Below, in pieces: positions 1 through 9,337 of a stretch of DNA of 64,000 bases. Numbering within the stretch: the first letter of the stretch is position 1; each line of letters opens with the position of its first letter. The position numbers and the translations under genes are program-made. Below the pieces are notes generated by a model. The model did not search any database and had not been told where the DNA came from. It saw only the letters and a program-made list of their open reading frames with translations. Source of the DNA: Deltaproteobacteria bacterium (GTDB lineage Bacteria; Myxococcota_A; UBA796; JAFGLY01); the NCBI GenBank assembly GCA_016927815.1, contig JAFGLY010000166.1, positions 101,142 to 165,141 on the forward strand. The letters run 5' to 3'.

Positions 1-207
1 GTGGCGGATGCCTACGATCGCCTGAAGCAGGCCACGCGGGGCCAGACCGTCACGCGCGAGACGCTCGACGCCACGCTCGACGGGTTGTCGGTGCCCGATC
101 CGATCCGCGAGCGACTGGCACGGCTCCGCCCCGACACCTACACCGGCGAGGCGAGTCGACTGTGCGGGCTCGTCCTCGACCGCTGGCGCGAGGAGGTGCC
201 ATCGTGA
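1..207 (+). CDS. purB: Adenylosuccinate lyase, C-terminal part
   Basis: These 68 residues are the C-terminal tail of adenylosuccinate lyase, which releases fumarate in two steps of purine synthesis (SAICAR to AICAR, adenylosuccinate to AMP). The tail resembles the end of E. coli-type PurB: a Tyr-x-x-Leu-Lys stretch, a TRG-like turn, LDGLSVP, then RLRPDTYTGEA before a final helix. The frame is already open at base 1, so the GTG there is most likely an internal Val codon and the rest of the gene lies upstream. The stop overlaps the purD start by 4 bp (GTGA), indicating translational coupling in a purB-purD-purN-purF operon. The family call rests on a short stretch but is supported by the purine neighbours. 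Confidence 0.85.
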   Translation: MADAYDRLKQATRGQTVTRETLDATLDGLSVPDPIRERLARLRPDTYTGEASRLCGLVLDRWREEVPS

Positions 208-1478
208 GGATTGCCGTACTCGGGTCCGGTGGCCGCGAGCACGCCCTGGCCTGGCGCCTCGGCGCGGAGACCGGCGATCCGGTGTTCGTGATGCCGGGCA
301 ACGCGGGCACTCCGCACACCCTCGAGGTCCGGGGGACGGATCCCCACACGCTGGCGGCCGTTTGCCTCGAACACCAGGTCGACCTCCTGGTAGTCGGCCC
401 CGAGGCTCCGCTCGCAGCTGGTTTGGCCGACGTCCTGACCGCCCGAGGCCTGCGCGTGTTCGGGCCTTCGGCCGCCGCCGCGCGGCTCGAATCCTCCAAG
501 GCCTGGGCCAAGGACTTCATGCGCCGCCACGGTGTGGCCACGGCCCGGTATTCCGTCGCCCACGGGGTCCGGGAGGCCGCGACGCTCGCCGGGGACGGTC
601 GCGTGGTGCTCAAGTACGACGGTCTCGCAGGCGGCAAGGGCGTGGTGGTGTGCGGATCGCGCGCCGACGTGGACGCGGGCCTGTCCCGACTGGCCCGGGC
701 CCACGGCGAAGAGGCCCGCATCGTGGTGGAGGAGCGACTGGAGGGCGACGAGGTCTCGCTGGTGGGCATCACCGACGGGCACGACATGGTGCTCCTGCCG
801 CCGTGCCAGGATCACAAGGCGCTCCTCGACGGCGACCTCGGGCCCAACACGGGTGGCATGGGTGCGTTCACACCGGTGCCCGGCTGTGGGCCCCGGGTCG
901 TGGACGAGGCCGTGCGCCGGGTGGTGGCCCCCACGCTCGCGGGTCTGGCGGCCGAAGGGCTGCCCTTTCGCGGAGCGCTCTACTTCGGCCTCATGATCAC
1001 GGCGGAGGGGCCCAGCCTGCTCGAGTACAACGTCCGCTTCGGAGATCCCGAGACCGAAGCCGTCCTGCCCGCTCTCAAAGGGAGCCTGCTCGACCTCGTG
1101 CTCGCCGCATCCGACGGGGAGTTGGGCCGGGTGGCACCGGCCGGCCTGAGCATGGCTCCCGATCAAGGCCTCACCCTGGTGGATGTCGTCCTGGCCGCCG
1201 AGGGCTATCCCGATCGCCCCCGCACCGGCGCGCCCATCGAGGGGCTCGAAATACCGGATGGCGGCGACTGCCGGGTCTTCCACGGCGGCACGCGTCGCGA
1301 CGGCGCCGTCGTGCGGGTCGCGGGCGGACGCGTGCTCCACGTGGTGGCCTCGGGTCCGGACGTCGCCTCGGCCCGCATGCGCGCCGCCGATCGGATCCGG
1401 GAGATCCACTTCGACGGCATGCACTTCCGCTCCGACATCGGCCTCCGAAGATGGTCGAGCGGGCCGGGTGCCCCGTGA
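204..1478 (+). CDS. purD: Phosphoribosylamine--glycine ligase (GAR synthetase)
   Basis: PurD joins phosphoribosylamine and glycine with ATP in de novo purine synthesis (cytoplasm). The 424 residues match the usual length of about 425. Visible features are the N-terminal GSGGREHALAWRL motif (residues 6-18), the ATP-grasp segments KYDGLAGGKGVVV (about 138-150) and GPNTGGMGAFTPVP, and the Mg/ATP-binding EYNVRFGDPETEAVLP. I chose the GTG at 204 because it overlaps the purB stop (GTGA) and has AGGAGG at 191-196; starting further upstream would add residues unrelated to the family. The stop overlaps the purN GTG by 4 bp. Confidence 0.97.
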   Translation: MRIAVLGSGGREHALAWRLGAETGDPVFVMPGNAGTPHTLEVRGTDPHTLAAVCLEHQVDLLVVGPEAPLAAGLADVLTARGLRVFGPSAAAARLESSKAWAKDFMRRHGVATARYSVAHGVREAATLAGDGRVVLKYDGLAGGKGVVVCGSRADVDAGLSRLARAHGEEARIVVEERLEGDEVSLVGITDGHDMVLLPPCQDHKALLDGDLGPNTGGMGAFTPVPGCGPRVVDEAVRRVVAPTLAGLAAEGLPFRGALYFGLMITAEGPSLLEYNVRFGDPETEAVLPALKGSLLDLVLAASDGELGRVAPAGLSMAPDQGLTLVDVVLAAEGYPDRPRTGAPIEGLEIPDGGDCRVFHGGTRRDGAVVRVAGGRVLHVVASGPDVASARMRAADRIREIHFDGMHFRSDIGLRRWSSGPGAP

Positions 1479-2071
1479 CGCCCCTGCCCCGGCTCGCCAT
1501 CCTGCTGTCCGGACGCGGCAGCAACATGGAGGCCATCGTGCGCGAGGTCCAGGGGGGCATCCTCCAGGGCGTGTGCGAGGTGGCGGTGGTGGTGTCCAAC
1601 GAACCCGAGGCCGCCGGCCTCGGGGTCGCGGACGCGCTCGGTGTGCCCACGATCGTAGAGCCTTCCCGCGGTCGTCCCCGGTCGGCGTTCGGCGAGGCGC
1701 TCCTCGAGGCCCTCGACCCGTTCTCCCCCGATCTCCTCGTCCTGGCCGGCTTCATGCTGGTGCTTCCGCCCGGCGTGGTACGGGCGTACGCGCACCGCAT
1801 CGTGAACATCCACCCCGCCGACACGCGCCTCCACCGCGGCCTCCACGGGTACGCATGGGCCTGGGAGAACCAGCTTCCGGAGACCCGGATCACCGTTCAC
1901 TGGGTGGACGAGGGGCTCGACACGGGTCCGGTGATCGCCCAGGCTCCCGTGGACCTCCGTCAGGCTCGGGATCTCGCGGAGGTCGAGCGACGGGGCCTCG
2001 CGGTCGAGCACCGCTTCTACAGCGAGGTCCTCCGGGGCCTCTTCACAGGCACGGGTTCGAGGAGCGACTGA
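1475..2071 (+). CDS. purN: Phosphoribosylglycinamide formyltransferase
   Basis: GAR transformylase transfers a formyl group from 10-formyl-THF to GAR. The 198-residue protein is slightly shorter than E. coli PurN (212). It keeps the N-terminal LLSGRGSNMEAI phosphate-binding loop, the catalytic Asn and His in NIHP, and the catalytic Asp in VDEGLDTGPVIAQ. The segment after NIHP, usually a SLLPxFPG folate-side loop, is ADTRLHRGLHGYAWAWE here, so this is a divergent subtype. The GTG start at 1475 overlaps the purD stop; an in-frame ATG at 1451 would extend into purD. Two bases separate the stop from purF. Confidence 0.92.
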   Translation: MTPLPRLAILLSGRGSNMEAIVREVQGGILQGVCEVAVVVSNEPEAAGLGVADALGVPTIVEPSRGRPRSAFGEALLEALDPFSPDLLVLAGFMLVLPPGVVRAYAHRIVNIHPADTRLHRGLHGYAWAWENQLPETRITVHWVDEGLDTGPVIAQAPVDLRQARDLAEVERRGLAVEHRFYSEVLRGLFTGTGSRSD

Positions 2072-2073
2072 AC

Positions 2074-3504
2074 ATGTGTGGGATCGTCGGCATCTACGGC
2101 AAGGACACGGTGGCTCCCTCCATCTTCGACGGTCTCGTCGCCATCCAGCACCGGGGGCACGACTCGGCGGGCATCGTCACCCTGGACGGGTCCTTCCACC
2201 TGAAGAAGGGCCTGGGTCACGTGACCGACGTGTTCCGGGGAGTGGACCCCGCCAGCCTGCCGGGGCACGCGGGTCTGGGACACGTCCGCTACGCCACCAT
2301 CGGGTCCAACGGAGAGATCGACGCCCAGCCGATGGTGGTGAACTACCCCTTCGGCCTCGCGATGGTGCACAACGGCAACGTGATCAACTTCGCGAGCCTG
2401 CGCCGCTGGCTGCACGACGAGCGACACCGCCTGGTGGACACCGACAACGACGTCTCGCTCATCCTGTACACGCTCGCCTCGGAGCTCGAGCAGCGCGACC
2501 TCAAGCACCTCGAGGTGTCCGACGTCTTCGATGCGGTCCGAGCCACCCAGGACCGGGTGGAGGGCGCCTACTCGGCCATCTGCATCATCGCCGGGCAGGG
2601 CATGCTCGCCTTCTGCGACCCTCACGGCATCCGGCCCATCGTGATCGGCAAGAAGTTCAGCGAGCACGGGATCGTGTACGTGTTCGCCTCCGAGAGCGTG
2701 GTCTTCGACCTGCTCGGATGCCAGCGCATCCGCGATCTCCAACCCGGAGAGGCGGTGTTCGTGGACCGCCACCACCACCTCCACTCGAGCGTCTGCCGCA
2801 GGAAGGCCCAGGCCTTCTGCGTTTTCGAATACATCTACTTCGCCCGCGAGGACTCGGTGATCCACGACCGCCTGGTCGCCACCGAGCGTGTGCGGATGGG
2901 CCGGCGCCTGGCAGATACGTTCCGAAAGACAGGTATCGAGCCGGATATCGTCATCGACGTGCCCTCGTCGTCCTACTTCTTCGCATCCGGGCTCGCCGAG
3001 GCGCTGGGTGTCCCCTACCGGCGCGGCCTGGCCAAGAACAACCACGTGGGGCGATCGTTCATCACGCAGAACCAGACCGTGCGCGAAACCATGGTCCGGC
3101 AGAAGCACAACCCCATCCCGGACGTGGTACGGGGCAAGAAAGTGGCCGTGGTGGACGACTCGATCGTGCGGGGCACGACCTCCCGCCACCTGGTTCGCCT
3201 GCTCAGGAAGGCAGGAGCCAAGGAGATCACCTTCGTCTCCGCGTCGCCGCCCATCACGCACCCGTGCATCTACGGCATCGACATGTCGGTCAAGCGGGAG
3301 ATCATCGCCGCCCACTACGACATCGACCAGATCCGCCACTACCTGGAGGCCGACGCCGTGGTCTACCAGACCCTCGAAGACCTCAAGGACCTCTACCGCG
3401 ACCTGCCCTGCTGCTACGCCTGCTTCAGCGGCGAGTACCCGACGGGCGCCAGCGAAGAGGCCCTCCGGATCATCGAGGAGGAGAAGCTGAAGTCCAAGCG
3501 GTAG
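2074..3504 (+). CDS. purF: Amidophosphoribosyltransferase (Fe-S type)
   Basis: PurF makes phosphoribosylamine from PRPP and glutamine, the committed step of purine synthesis. The 476 residues begin MCGIVGIYG, so the nucleophilic Cys follows the initiator Met directly and there is no cleavable propeptide. The glutaminase domain holds HRGHDSAG, RYATIG and HNGN; the PRPP loop is VAVVDDSIVRGTTSR (about residues 360-374). Cysteines at the positions that bind the [4Fe-4S] cluster in the B. subtilis enzyme are present: CVFEYIYF, HPCIYGID and the CYAC pair near the end. The ATG at 2074 has GAGGAG at 2058-2063. This is the last gene of the purine operon in this window; a weak hairpin near 3514-3528 lacks a T tract. 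Confidence 0.97.
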   Translation: MCGIVGIYGKDTVAPSIFDGLVAIQHRGHDSAGIVTLDGSFHLKKGLGHVTDVFRGVDPASLPGHAGLGHVRYATIGSNGEIDAQPMVVNYPFGLAMVHNGNVINFASLRRWLHDERHRLVDTDNDVSLILYTLASELEQRDLKHLEVSDVFDAVRATQDRVEGAYSAICIIAGQGMLAFCDPHGIRPIVIGKKFSEHGIVYVFASESVVFDLLGCQRIRDLQPGEAVFVDRHHHLHSSVCRRKAQAFCVFEYIYFAREDSVIHDRLVATERVRMGRRLADTFRKTGIEPDIVIDVPSSSYFFASGLAEALGVPYRRGLAKNNHVGRSFITQNQTVRETMVRQKHNPIPDVVRGKKVAVVDDSIVRGTTSRHLVRLLRKAGAKEITFVSASPPITHPCIYGIDMSVKREIIAAHYDIDQIRHYLEADAVVYQTLEDLKDLYRDLPCCYACFSGEYPTGASEEALRIIEEEKLKSKR

Positions 3505-3553
3505 GTCGATGGCGCCCCGCGGCGCTCTCGTGCGACCCTGCACGACTTGAGGT

Positions 3554-5557
3554 CTACCGCCTCCGGATGAGGGTCCGCGCCTGGGGCTCGGGCCCGATGG
3601 TCTTCAGAGTTGCCGGATCCGGGGCAGACAGGAAGGGGGTCCGGGGCAGGCGCCAGAGGGCCACGACCCCGTCGCCAACAGACTCTCGAGCGGCCGGTGG
3701 GCCGTAGGTGTCGGACAAGAAGGCCAGGACCTGGTCACAGGAACGTTCCCCGACGAACCCCCGGGAGGCCAAAGGATCACCCTCCCTCCGGACCGGCGCT
3801 TCCAAGCCGATGGATCCCCGGTGTGGCTGCACGTCGAGGCTCGCCTCCTCGAGCATGGGCAACCAGTGCTCACGCCATCCGAACCGTTCCAGGGGGAGGA
3901 TGGATTCGCCGCATCCGTGGCCGTGGACGACCAGGTGCGTGTAGCCGAAGGCCTCGGGCCGTGGGCCCTCCCCGCTCTCCAGGTCCGTGGTCCACCTGCC
4001 GTGAAGCAGCCATGCAAGGATCGGGGTCCGGGTCACCAGGCGGTCGAGCGCGACAGGGGCCTGCCTGGCCGGGAGTTCCAGGCAGCACATCGGGGCACCG
4101 TGGACGAGAGCCGCCTGGAACCGGTCGTAGTGGAACGCCTTCCAGGAGGCGGAGCGTCCCGCATTGCCACCGACCTGGACCTCGAGCACGGCCGCGGGCC
4201 GGTCCTGGGCCACGAGGTGCACCAGCCGGGGAAGCGGGGGGGGTGCGGCCACCGGGAGCGGCCAATGCCCGCTTACCTGCAGGAGACCTGCGCCGACGGC
4301 GACGAGCGGAATCGCGGCCTTCGCGACCCGCCGGGGAAGGGTCGCGGGAGCCGTGGCAACGCGATCCAGGACGGCAGCCAGCCCGATGGCTGCGAGCACG
4401 GCGAGGCACAGGTCGGCCAGGAGGAGGTAGCGCTGGGGCCACTGGAAGCGGAGAAGGAACGGAAGAACCATGGGCAGCCAGGCATAGGGCGACTCGAGGA
4501 CGGTCCCGGTTCCGGACAGGGCAAGGGTGGTGCCCATGGCTGCGAAGTGCAGGACCGCCGCACCAATCCACCAGGGGAGGGTCGGGGCGTGCGGGCGGGG
4601 GGCAGCCAGCGAGAGGAGGGCCAGGAGGGGGAGCACCAGGCCCGTTCCCGCCTGCCGTGCAAGCGGCAGGGGCAGGAAGAGGTCCCGAAGAGGCAGGCCT
4701 CCCCCTCGGCTCTGCTGGAACCAGCCGTGGTAGGCGGAATCCCGCATCACGCTCGTCGCCAGGAAGGGCATGCCCTGCCCACTCACGTGCTCGTGGGCAA
4801 AGGCGAGGGAGGCCCAGGCGACGAGGGCCAGCCCCACCAGGAGGACGAGGCCACGGACCCGGAGCGCGCAGGGCGCAAGGACGGCGCTCGGACGTCCGGA
4901 CAGGACGGCCCCCAGGACCAGGCCGGGCAGCAGGAGTGCCAGCATGGGTCCGGCGTGGAGATAGCCGGTGATCCCCAGCACGAGCGCCACGAGCGAACCC
5001 ACGAGGTGGACGATCCGCCCATGTTCGAGCCATCGGGTGCCCCACAGCAGGGCGAGGGCCACCAGGCCCAGGCTGCCCGCCTCGATCCGACCCTCTCCGA
5101 ACTCGTGGAGGACGGCCGGGGACAGGATCAGGACGCCGGCCGCGGCTGCAGCGGCTGCCGAGCGGTGGGCGAAGCCACGACACAAGGCCCAGGCTCCGGC
5201 TCCCAACATCCCGAGGTGAACGAGAGAAGCAGCGTTCGCCGCAGCGTAAGGACCAGCCCAGGTGGTGAACGGCGCGCCCACGACCAGGTCCAGGTGACCC
5301 TCCCAGAGGCCCAGGAGATCCACGTGGACGGGGAACGTGAGGCCGTGGGTCCGGAACAAGGACCCGCCCTCGGCCAGGACGCGGCGGATCCACTCGTACT
5401 GCCAGAGGTGCAGCGAACCGTCCACGTGCATCCGGCCTTCTGGACCCACGGTGGACGTGGTCCACTGGGGGAGCACGCGGGCGTAGAAGGCCAGGACGAA
5501 TCCGGCCAGGAGAAGGGGAGGGAGCAGGCGCCGAGCCGGAGGCGAGGGCGGTTCCAT
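3554..5557 (-). CDS. Multi-spanning membrane protein, GT-C-like, function unknown
   Basis: The 667-residue protein has a hydrophobic N-terminal segment, about ten further membrane segments to roughly residue 450, and a soluble C-terminal domain of about 200 residues. The first extracytoplasmic loop (HVDGSLHLWQYEWIRR, then a TFPVHVDLLG stretch) resembles the acidic first loop of GT-C glycosyltransferases and YfhO/PMT-like proteins, but I cannot assign a substrate. The ATG at 5557 is preceded by GGAGGAAACCCC, a strong ribosome site. The gene converges on purF and diverges from hypF across 143 bp. A lipid-linked sugar transferase of the envelope is a plausible guess only. Confidence 0.8.
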   Translation of the reverse strand: MEPPSPPARRLLPPLLLAGFVLAFYARVLPQWTTSTVGPEGRMHVDGSLHLWQYEWIRRVLAEGGSLFRTHGLTFPVHVDLLGLWEGHLDLVVGAPFTTWAGPYAAANAASLVHLGMLGAGAWALCRGFAHRSAAAAAAAGVLILSPAVLHEFGEGRIEAGSLGLVALALLWGTRWLEHGRIVHLVGSLVALVLGITGYLHAGPMLALLLPGLVLGAVLSGRPSAVLAPCALRVRGLVLLVGLALVAWASLAFAHEHVSGQGMPFLATSVMRDSAYHGWFQQSRGGGLPLRDLFLPLPLARQAGTGLVLPLLALLSLAAPRPHAPTLPWWIGAAVLHFAAMGTTLALSGTGTVLESPYAWLPMVLPFLLRFQWPQRYLLLADLCLAVLAAIGLAAVLDRVATAPATLPRRVAKAAIPLVAVGAGLLQVSGHWPLPVAAPPPLPRLVHLVAQDRPAAVLEVQVGGNAGRSASWKAFHYDRFQAALVHGAPMCCLELPARQAPVALDRLVTRTPILAWLLHGRWTTDLESGEGPRPEAFGYTHLVVHGHGCGESILPLERFGWREHWLPMLEEASLDVQPHRGSIGLEAPVRREGDPLASRGFVGERSCDQVLAFLSDTYGPPAARESVGDGVVALWRLPRTPFLSAPDPATLKTIGPEPQARTLIRRR

Positions 5558-5700
5558 GGGGTTTCCTCCGTAACCCGGAGCGGATCGAGGGCTGCGGGAT
5601 TGCAGCCGGGCATCGACTTCGGCTACGGTGCGTGCCCCCCCGAGGGCGTCCGGACCATGGGCCCCCGATCTCCCGACATCCGCCCGAAAGAGAGCGCTCC

Positions 5701-8022
5701 ATGAGCGGTTCCGTCCGCGTGGCCCTGCACGTTCGGGGGCTCGTCCAGGGCGTGGGGTTCCGTCCCTTCGTGTTGCGACAGGCGCGACGCCTCGGCCTCT
5801 CGGGGCGCGTCTGGAACACCTCGGAGGGGGTGGAGATCGAAGCCGAGGGGCCTCCGAAGGCGATCGCGGCACTCCAGGACACCCTTCGTCGGGAGGCGCC
5901 GCCGATCGCCCGGGTGGATGGCGTGGAGGTGGAGACCCGCTCCCCAACGGGCGAGTCGGGCTTCACGATCGTACAGAGCGAGCGCCGGGCCGGGGACGCT
6001 GCCCTTGTGAGCCCCGACGTGGCCACCTGCGACGCCTGCCTCGAGGAGTTGTGGGACCCCGCGAACCGACGCTACCGCTACCCCTTCGTCAACTGCACGG
6101 ACTGCGGGCCGCGATTCACGATCGTGGAACGCGTGCCCTACGACCGCCCGTTCACCACGATGCGCGCGTTCGATCTGTGCCCGGCCTGCGCTCGAGAGTA
6201 CGCGGATCCGAACGACCGCCGCTACCACGCGGAGCCCAACGCCTGTCCGGCCTGTGGACCCCGCCTCTCGCTGTGCCTGCCCGATGGCGCGGTCCTGGAC
6301 GTACCCGATGCCCTCGAGGCGGCCCAGGAACGCCTCCGAAAGGGTGAAATCCTCGCCATCAAGGGACTCGGAGGGTACCACCTCGCTTGCCTGGCTCGCG
6401 CCGAGGACGCGGTATGCCGCCTGAGGGCGCGCAAGGGCCGGCCGCGGCGCCCCCTGGCCGTGATGTGCAGAGACCTGGCCACGGCCCGGGACCTCTGCCG
6501 GATCTCTGCCATCGAGGCGGAGATCCTGGCGAGTTTGCGACGGCCCATCCTGCTCCTGGCGGTCCGCGAGGACGCTCCCCTGGCCCCGTCGGTGGCCCCG
6601 GGCCTCACGGACGTGGGCGTGATGCTCCCGTACACCCCCCTCCACCACCTGCTGGTCGCTCCGGACGACCTGGCGGTGCTCGTGATGACGAGCGGCAACC
6701 GTTCGGGTGGCCCCATGGTGGCCGAGGACGCCGAGGCGATCGCCCGTCTCGGCGGGATCGCCGATGCCTTCCTCGTCCACGACCGCCGCATCGCCAACCG
6801 GTGCGACGACTCCGTCGGGTTCGTGCTGGCGGGCGCGCCGGGGGGAGACCGGCTCGTGCTCGTTCGCAGATCCCGGGGATTCGTGCCGCTCCCCGTGGAC
6901 CTGCCCGTCCACACGCCTCCGGGGCTCGCGGTGGGAGCCATGCTCGCCGAGACGTTCGCGCTGGCCGCCGGGCGGCGTGCGTTCCTCTCCCAGCATGTCG
7001 GAGACACCGACGACGTCGACACGCTCGCCTTCCTGGCAGAGGCTGTCGAGGGCCTCAGGCGCTGGCTGGGCATCGATCCAGAGCACGTGGCCTGCGACCT
7101 CCACCCGGACCTGCCCACCACCCGCTACGCGGAGGGACTCGGGCTGCCCGTCGTCCGGGTCCAGCACCACCACGCCCACATGGCTTCAGCCATGGCGGCC
7201 GCCGGGATCACCGAACCGGTCCAGGCGTGGACCTGTGACGGCACGGGATATGGCCCGGACCGCACCACCTGGGGATGCGAGTTGTTGGTGGGCACTTCCG
7301 GCAGCGCCCAGCGCGTGGCGCACCTGAAACCCATGCCCCTGCCCGGTTCGGAGGCGGCGGTCCGGCGTCCCCTGCGCACCGCCGTGGGCTGGCTCCACGC
7401 GGTCGCCCCTGCCACCGCCGATCTTCCGATCGGGCTGTGGACCCGCGCCCGCCTAGGCGAGCTGATCTGGATCCGTCAAATGGTCGATCGCCAGGTGCGC
7501 GTGCCGCTCGCATCCAGCGCCGGACGGCTGTTCGACGCGGTGGCCGCGATCCTCGACGTCTGCGACGACGCCACCTACGAGGGGCAGGCCGCGATGGAGC
7601 TCGAGCACCTGGCTCGACCGGCGGAGTACGCAGACGGGCCCCGGTTGACTCTCGACCTCGCCTCGCAGGCCGGCCCCATCGTGCTCGATCCCTCGTCTCT
7701 GCTCGAGGGCCTCGCCACCGCCCACGCGGCAGGCCAATCACGCGTCGTGCTGGCCGCCCGGTTCCACGCCGCGTTCGCCGCCGCGCTCGTGGAGACCTCG
7801 CGCCGGGTGGCGGCCGGAGGAGGTCCACGCCGCGTTCTCCTGTGCGGCGGCACGTTTCAGAACCAGATACTCTTGCGGGCCTGTGCCCTGGGGCTTGCGG
7901 CCGCGGGCCTCGAGCCTGAGCTGCCGGGTCCGGTTCCCACCGGCGACGGTGGGGTTTCCCTCGGGCAGGTACTCGTGGCCGCCGCCGTGGCTGCCGGACA
8001 GCCCGGACGTGTGGAGATCTGA
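5701..8022 (+). CDS. hypF: Carbamoyltransferase HypF
   Basis: HypF uses carbamoyl phosphate and ATP to make the thiocarbamate on HypE that becomes the CN ligands of [NiFe] hydrogenase. The 773 residues show the full family layout: acylphosphatase domain (about 5-92, VRGLVQGVGFRPFV), two zinc-finger pairs (CDAC...CTDCGPRF and CPAC...CPACGP, about 110-190), a YrdC-like domain (about 200-390) and a Kae1-like domain with the metal-binding HHHAH motif near residue 488. ATG 5701 was chosen because it starts directly at the acylphosphatase fold. It is the first gene of hypF-C-D-E-A-B; hypC starts 2 bases after its stop. Confidence 0.97.
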   Translation: MSGSVRVALHVRGLVQGVGFRPFVLRQARRLGLSGRVWNTSEGVEIEAEGPPKAIAALQDTLRREAPPIARVDGVEVETRSPTGESGFTIVQSERRAGDAALVSPDVATCDACLEELWDPANRRYRYPFVNCTDCGPRFTIVERVPYDRPFTTMRAFDLCPACAREYADPNDRRYHAEPNACPACGPRLSLCLPDGAVLDVPDALEAAQERLRKGEILAIKGLGGYHLACLARAEDAVCRLRARKGRPRRPLAVMCRDLATARDLCRISAIEAEILASLRRPILLLAVREDAPLAPSVAPGLTDVGVMLPYTPLHHLLVAPDDLAVLVMTSGNRSGGPMVAEDAEAIARLGGIADAFLVHDRRIANRCDDSVGFVLAGAPGGDRLVLVRRSRGFVPLPVDLPVHTPPGLAVGAMLAETFALAAGRRAFLSQHVGDTDDVDTLAFLAEAVEGLRRWLGIDPEHVACDLHPDLPTTRYAEGLGLPVVRVQHHHAHMASAMAAAGITEPVQAWTCDGTGYGPDRTTWGCELLVGTSGSAQRVAHLKPMPLPGSEAAVRRPLRTAVGWLHAVAPATADLPIGLWTRARLGELIWIRQMVDRQVRVPLASSAGRLFDAVAAILDVCDDATYEGQAAMELEHLARPAEYADGPRLTLDLASQAGPIVLDPSSLLEGLATAHAAGQSRVVLAARFHAAFAAALVETSRRVAAGGGPRRVLLCGGTFQNQILLRACALGLAAAGLEPELPGPVPTGDGGVSLGQVLVAAAVAAGQPGRVEI

Positions 8023-8024
8023 TC

Positions 8025-8261
8025 ATGTGCCTCGCCATTCCTGGACAGGTCGTCTCGATCGAGGGGCGGACCGCCCGCGTGGCGTTCGGGGGCATCGCAC
8101 GCGATCTGGCCACCGACCTCCTGCCCGACCTCGCTCCGGGCGACTGGGTGCTCGCCCATGCCGGGTTCGCGATCCAGCGCCTCGAGGAAGACGACGCGGT
8201 CGAGACGCTGCGCCTGTTCGCCGAGATCGAGAGCCTGGGCGGCCCGGTGGGTTCCGAATGA
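8025..8261 (+). CDS. hypC: Hydrogenase maturation chaperone HypC
   Basis: HypC carries the Fe(CN)2CO unit with HypD and delivers it to the hydrogenase large subunit. The 78 residues begin MCLAIPGQV, with the essential Cys2 exposed after Met removal, and fold as a short OB-like barrel; length is normal for the family. The stop overlaps the hypD start by 4 bp (ATGA), consistent with the HypC-HypD complex being made in step. Confidence 0.96.
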   Translation: MCLAIPGQVVSIEGRTARVAFGGIARDLATDLLPDLAPGDWVLAHAGFAIQRLEEDDAVETLRLFAEIESLGGPVGSE

Positions 8262-9337
8262 CGATCGACCCCCACGCGGCGGCCGAGACCGCGTACGCCC
8301 GCATCGCCTCGATGGTGAACGGGCCGCTGGCGTTCATGGAGGTCTGCGGAACGCACACCATGGCCATCGGCCGGGCAGGCCTGCGTACGCGCCTCCCCGA
8401 CGACCTGAGGCTGGTGTCCGGACCGGGCTGCCCGGTCTGCGTCACCCCCGCCGTGGACATCGAGCGCGCCGCGGCGTTGGCCGTGGAGCCCGGCGTCACG
8501 GTGGCCACCTTCGGCGATCTGCTGCGTGTGCCCGGCGCAAACGGAACGCTCCAGGAGGCGCGAGCCCGCGGTGGGCAGGTGAAGGTGGTCTACGCCGCGA
8601 CCGAGGCGTTGGACCTCGCCGAGATCGAGCGCACCCGGACCGTGGTGTTCGTGGGCATCGGCTTCGAGACCACCACCCCCACCGTGGCGGCCACGGTCTT
8701 GAGGGCCCAATCCCGGGGCGTCCACAACTTCTGCGTCCTGCCCGCGTTCAAGCTCGTGCCCCCGGCCATGCACGCGCTGGCATCCGACCCCGAGATCCGA
8801 ATCGATGGCTTTCTCTGCCCCGGTCACGTCTCCTCGATCCTGGGCACGATGCCCTATGAGCCCGTGGCCCGCGAGCACCGGATCCCCTGCGTGGTGGCGG
8901 GCTTCGAACCGTTGGAGATCCTCTCGGCCATCGAAGCGCTCCTGCTGCAGCTCGAGGAGGGTCGCTGCGAGGTGGAGAACCGCTACGCGAGGGCGGTCCC
9001 CACCCAGGGCAATCCGGCGGCGCGCGCGATCATGGACCGCGTGTTCGTCCCTTGCGATGCCTCCTGGCGCGGCATCGGGATGCTGCCCGCGAGCGGGCTT
9101 GCCTTCCGCCCCGAGTACGCCGAGTTCGACGCTCTCGAGCGTGTACCGGTGAACGTCCCCGAGGTCGAGGACCTCCCGGCCGGTTGTGGGTGCGGAGACG
9201 TGATGAAGGGTCGGATCCAGCCCCCGGAGTGCCGCCTCTTCGGTCATCGCTGTACACCAGCCCGTCCCGTGGGTCCGTGCATGGTGTCCTCCGAGGGTGC
9301 CTGCGCGGCCTGGTACAAGTACGGAGGCGGATCGTGA
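8258..9337 (+). CDS. hypD: Hydrogenase maturation protein HypD
   Basis: HypD is the Fe-S scaffold on which the Fe(CN)2CO group is built with HypC and HypE. The 359 residues contain the conserved EVCGTHTMAIGRAGLR, GPGCPVCVTP, GFETTTPT and CPGHVS motifs. The C-terminal cysteine-rich part (CGCGDVMKG, ECRLFGHRCTP, GPCMVSSEGAC) carries the [4Fe-4S] ligands and thiol relay. The ATG at 8258 overlaps the hypC stop, and the stop overlaps the GTG of hypE. No departure from the family is visible. Confidence 0.97.
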   Translation: MTIDPHAAAETAYARIASMVNGPLAFMEVCGTHTMAIGRAGLRTRLPDDLRLVSGPGCPVCVTPAVDIERAAALAVEPGVTVATFGDLLRVPGANGTLQEARARGGQVKVVYAATEALDLAEIERTRTVVFVGIGFETTTPTVAATVLRAQSRGVHNFCVLPAFKLVPPAMHALASDPEIRIDGFLCPGHVSSILGTMPYEPVAREHRIPCVVAGFEPLEILSAIEALLLQLEEGRCEVENRYARAVPTQGNPAARAIMDRVFVPCDASWRGIGMLPASGLAFRPEYAEFDALERVPVNVPEVEDLPAGCGCGDVMKGRIQPPECRLFGHRCTPARPVGPCMVSSEGACAAWYKYGGGS

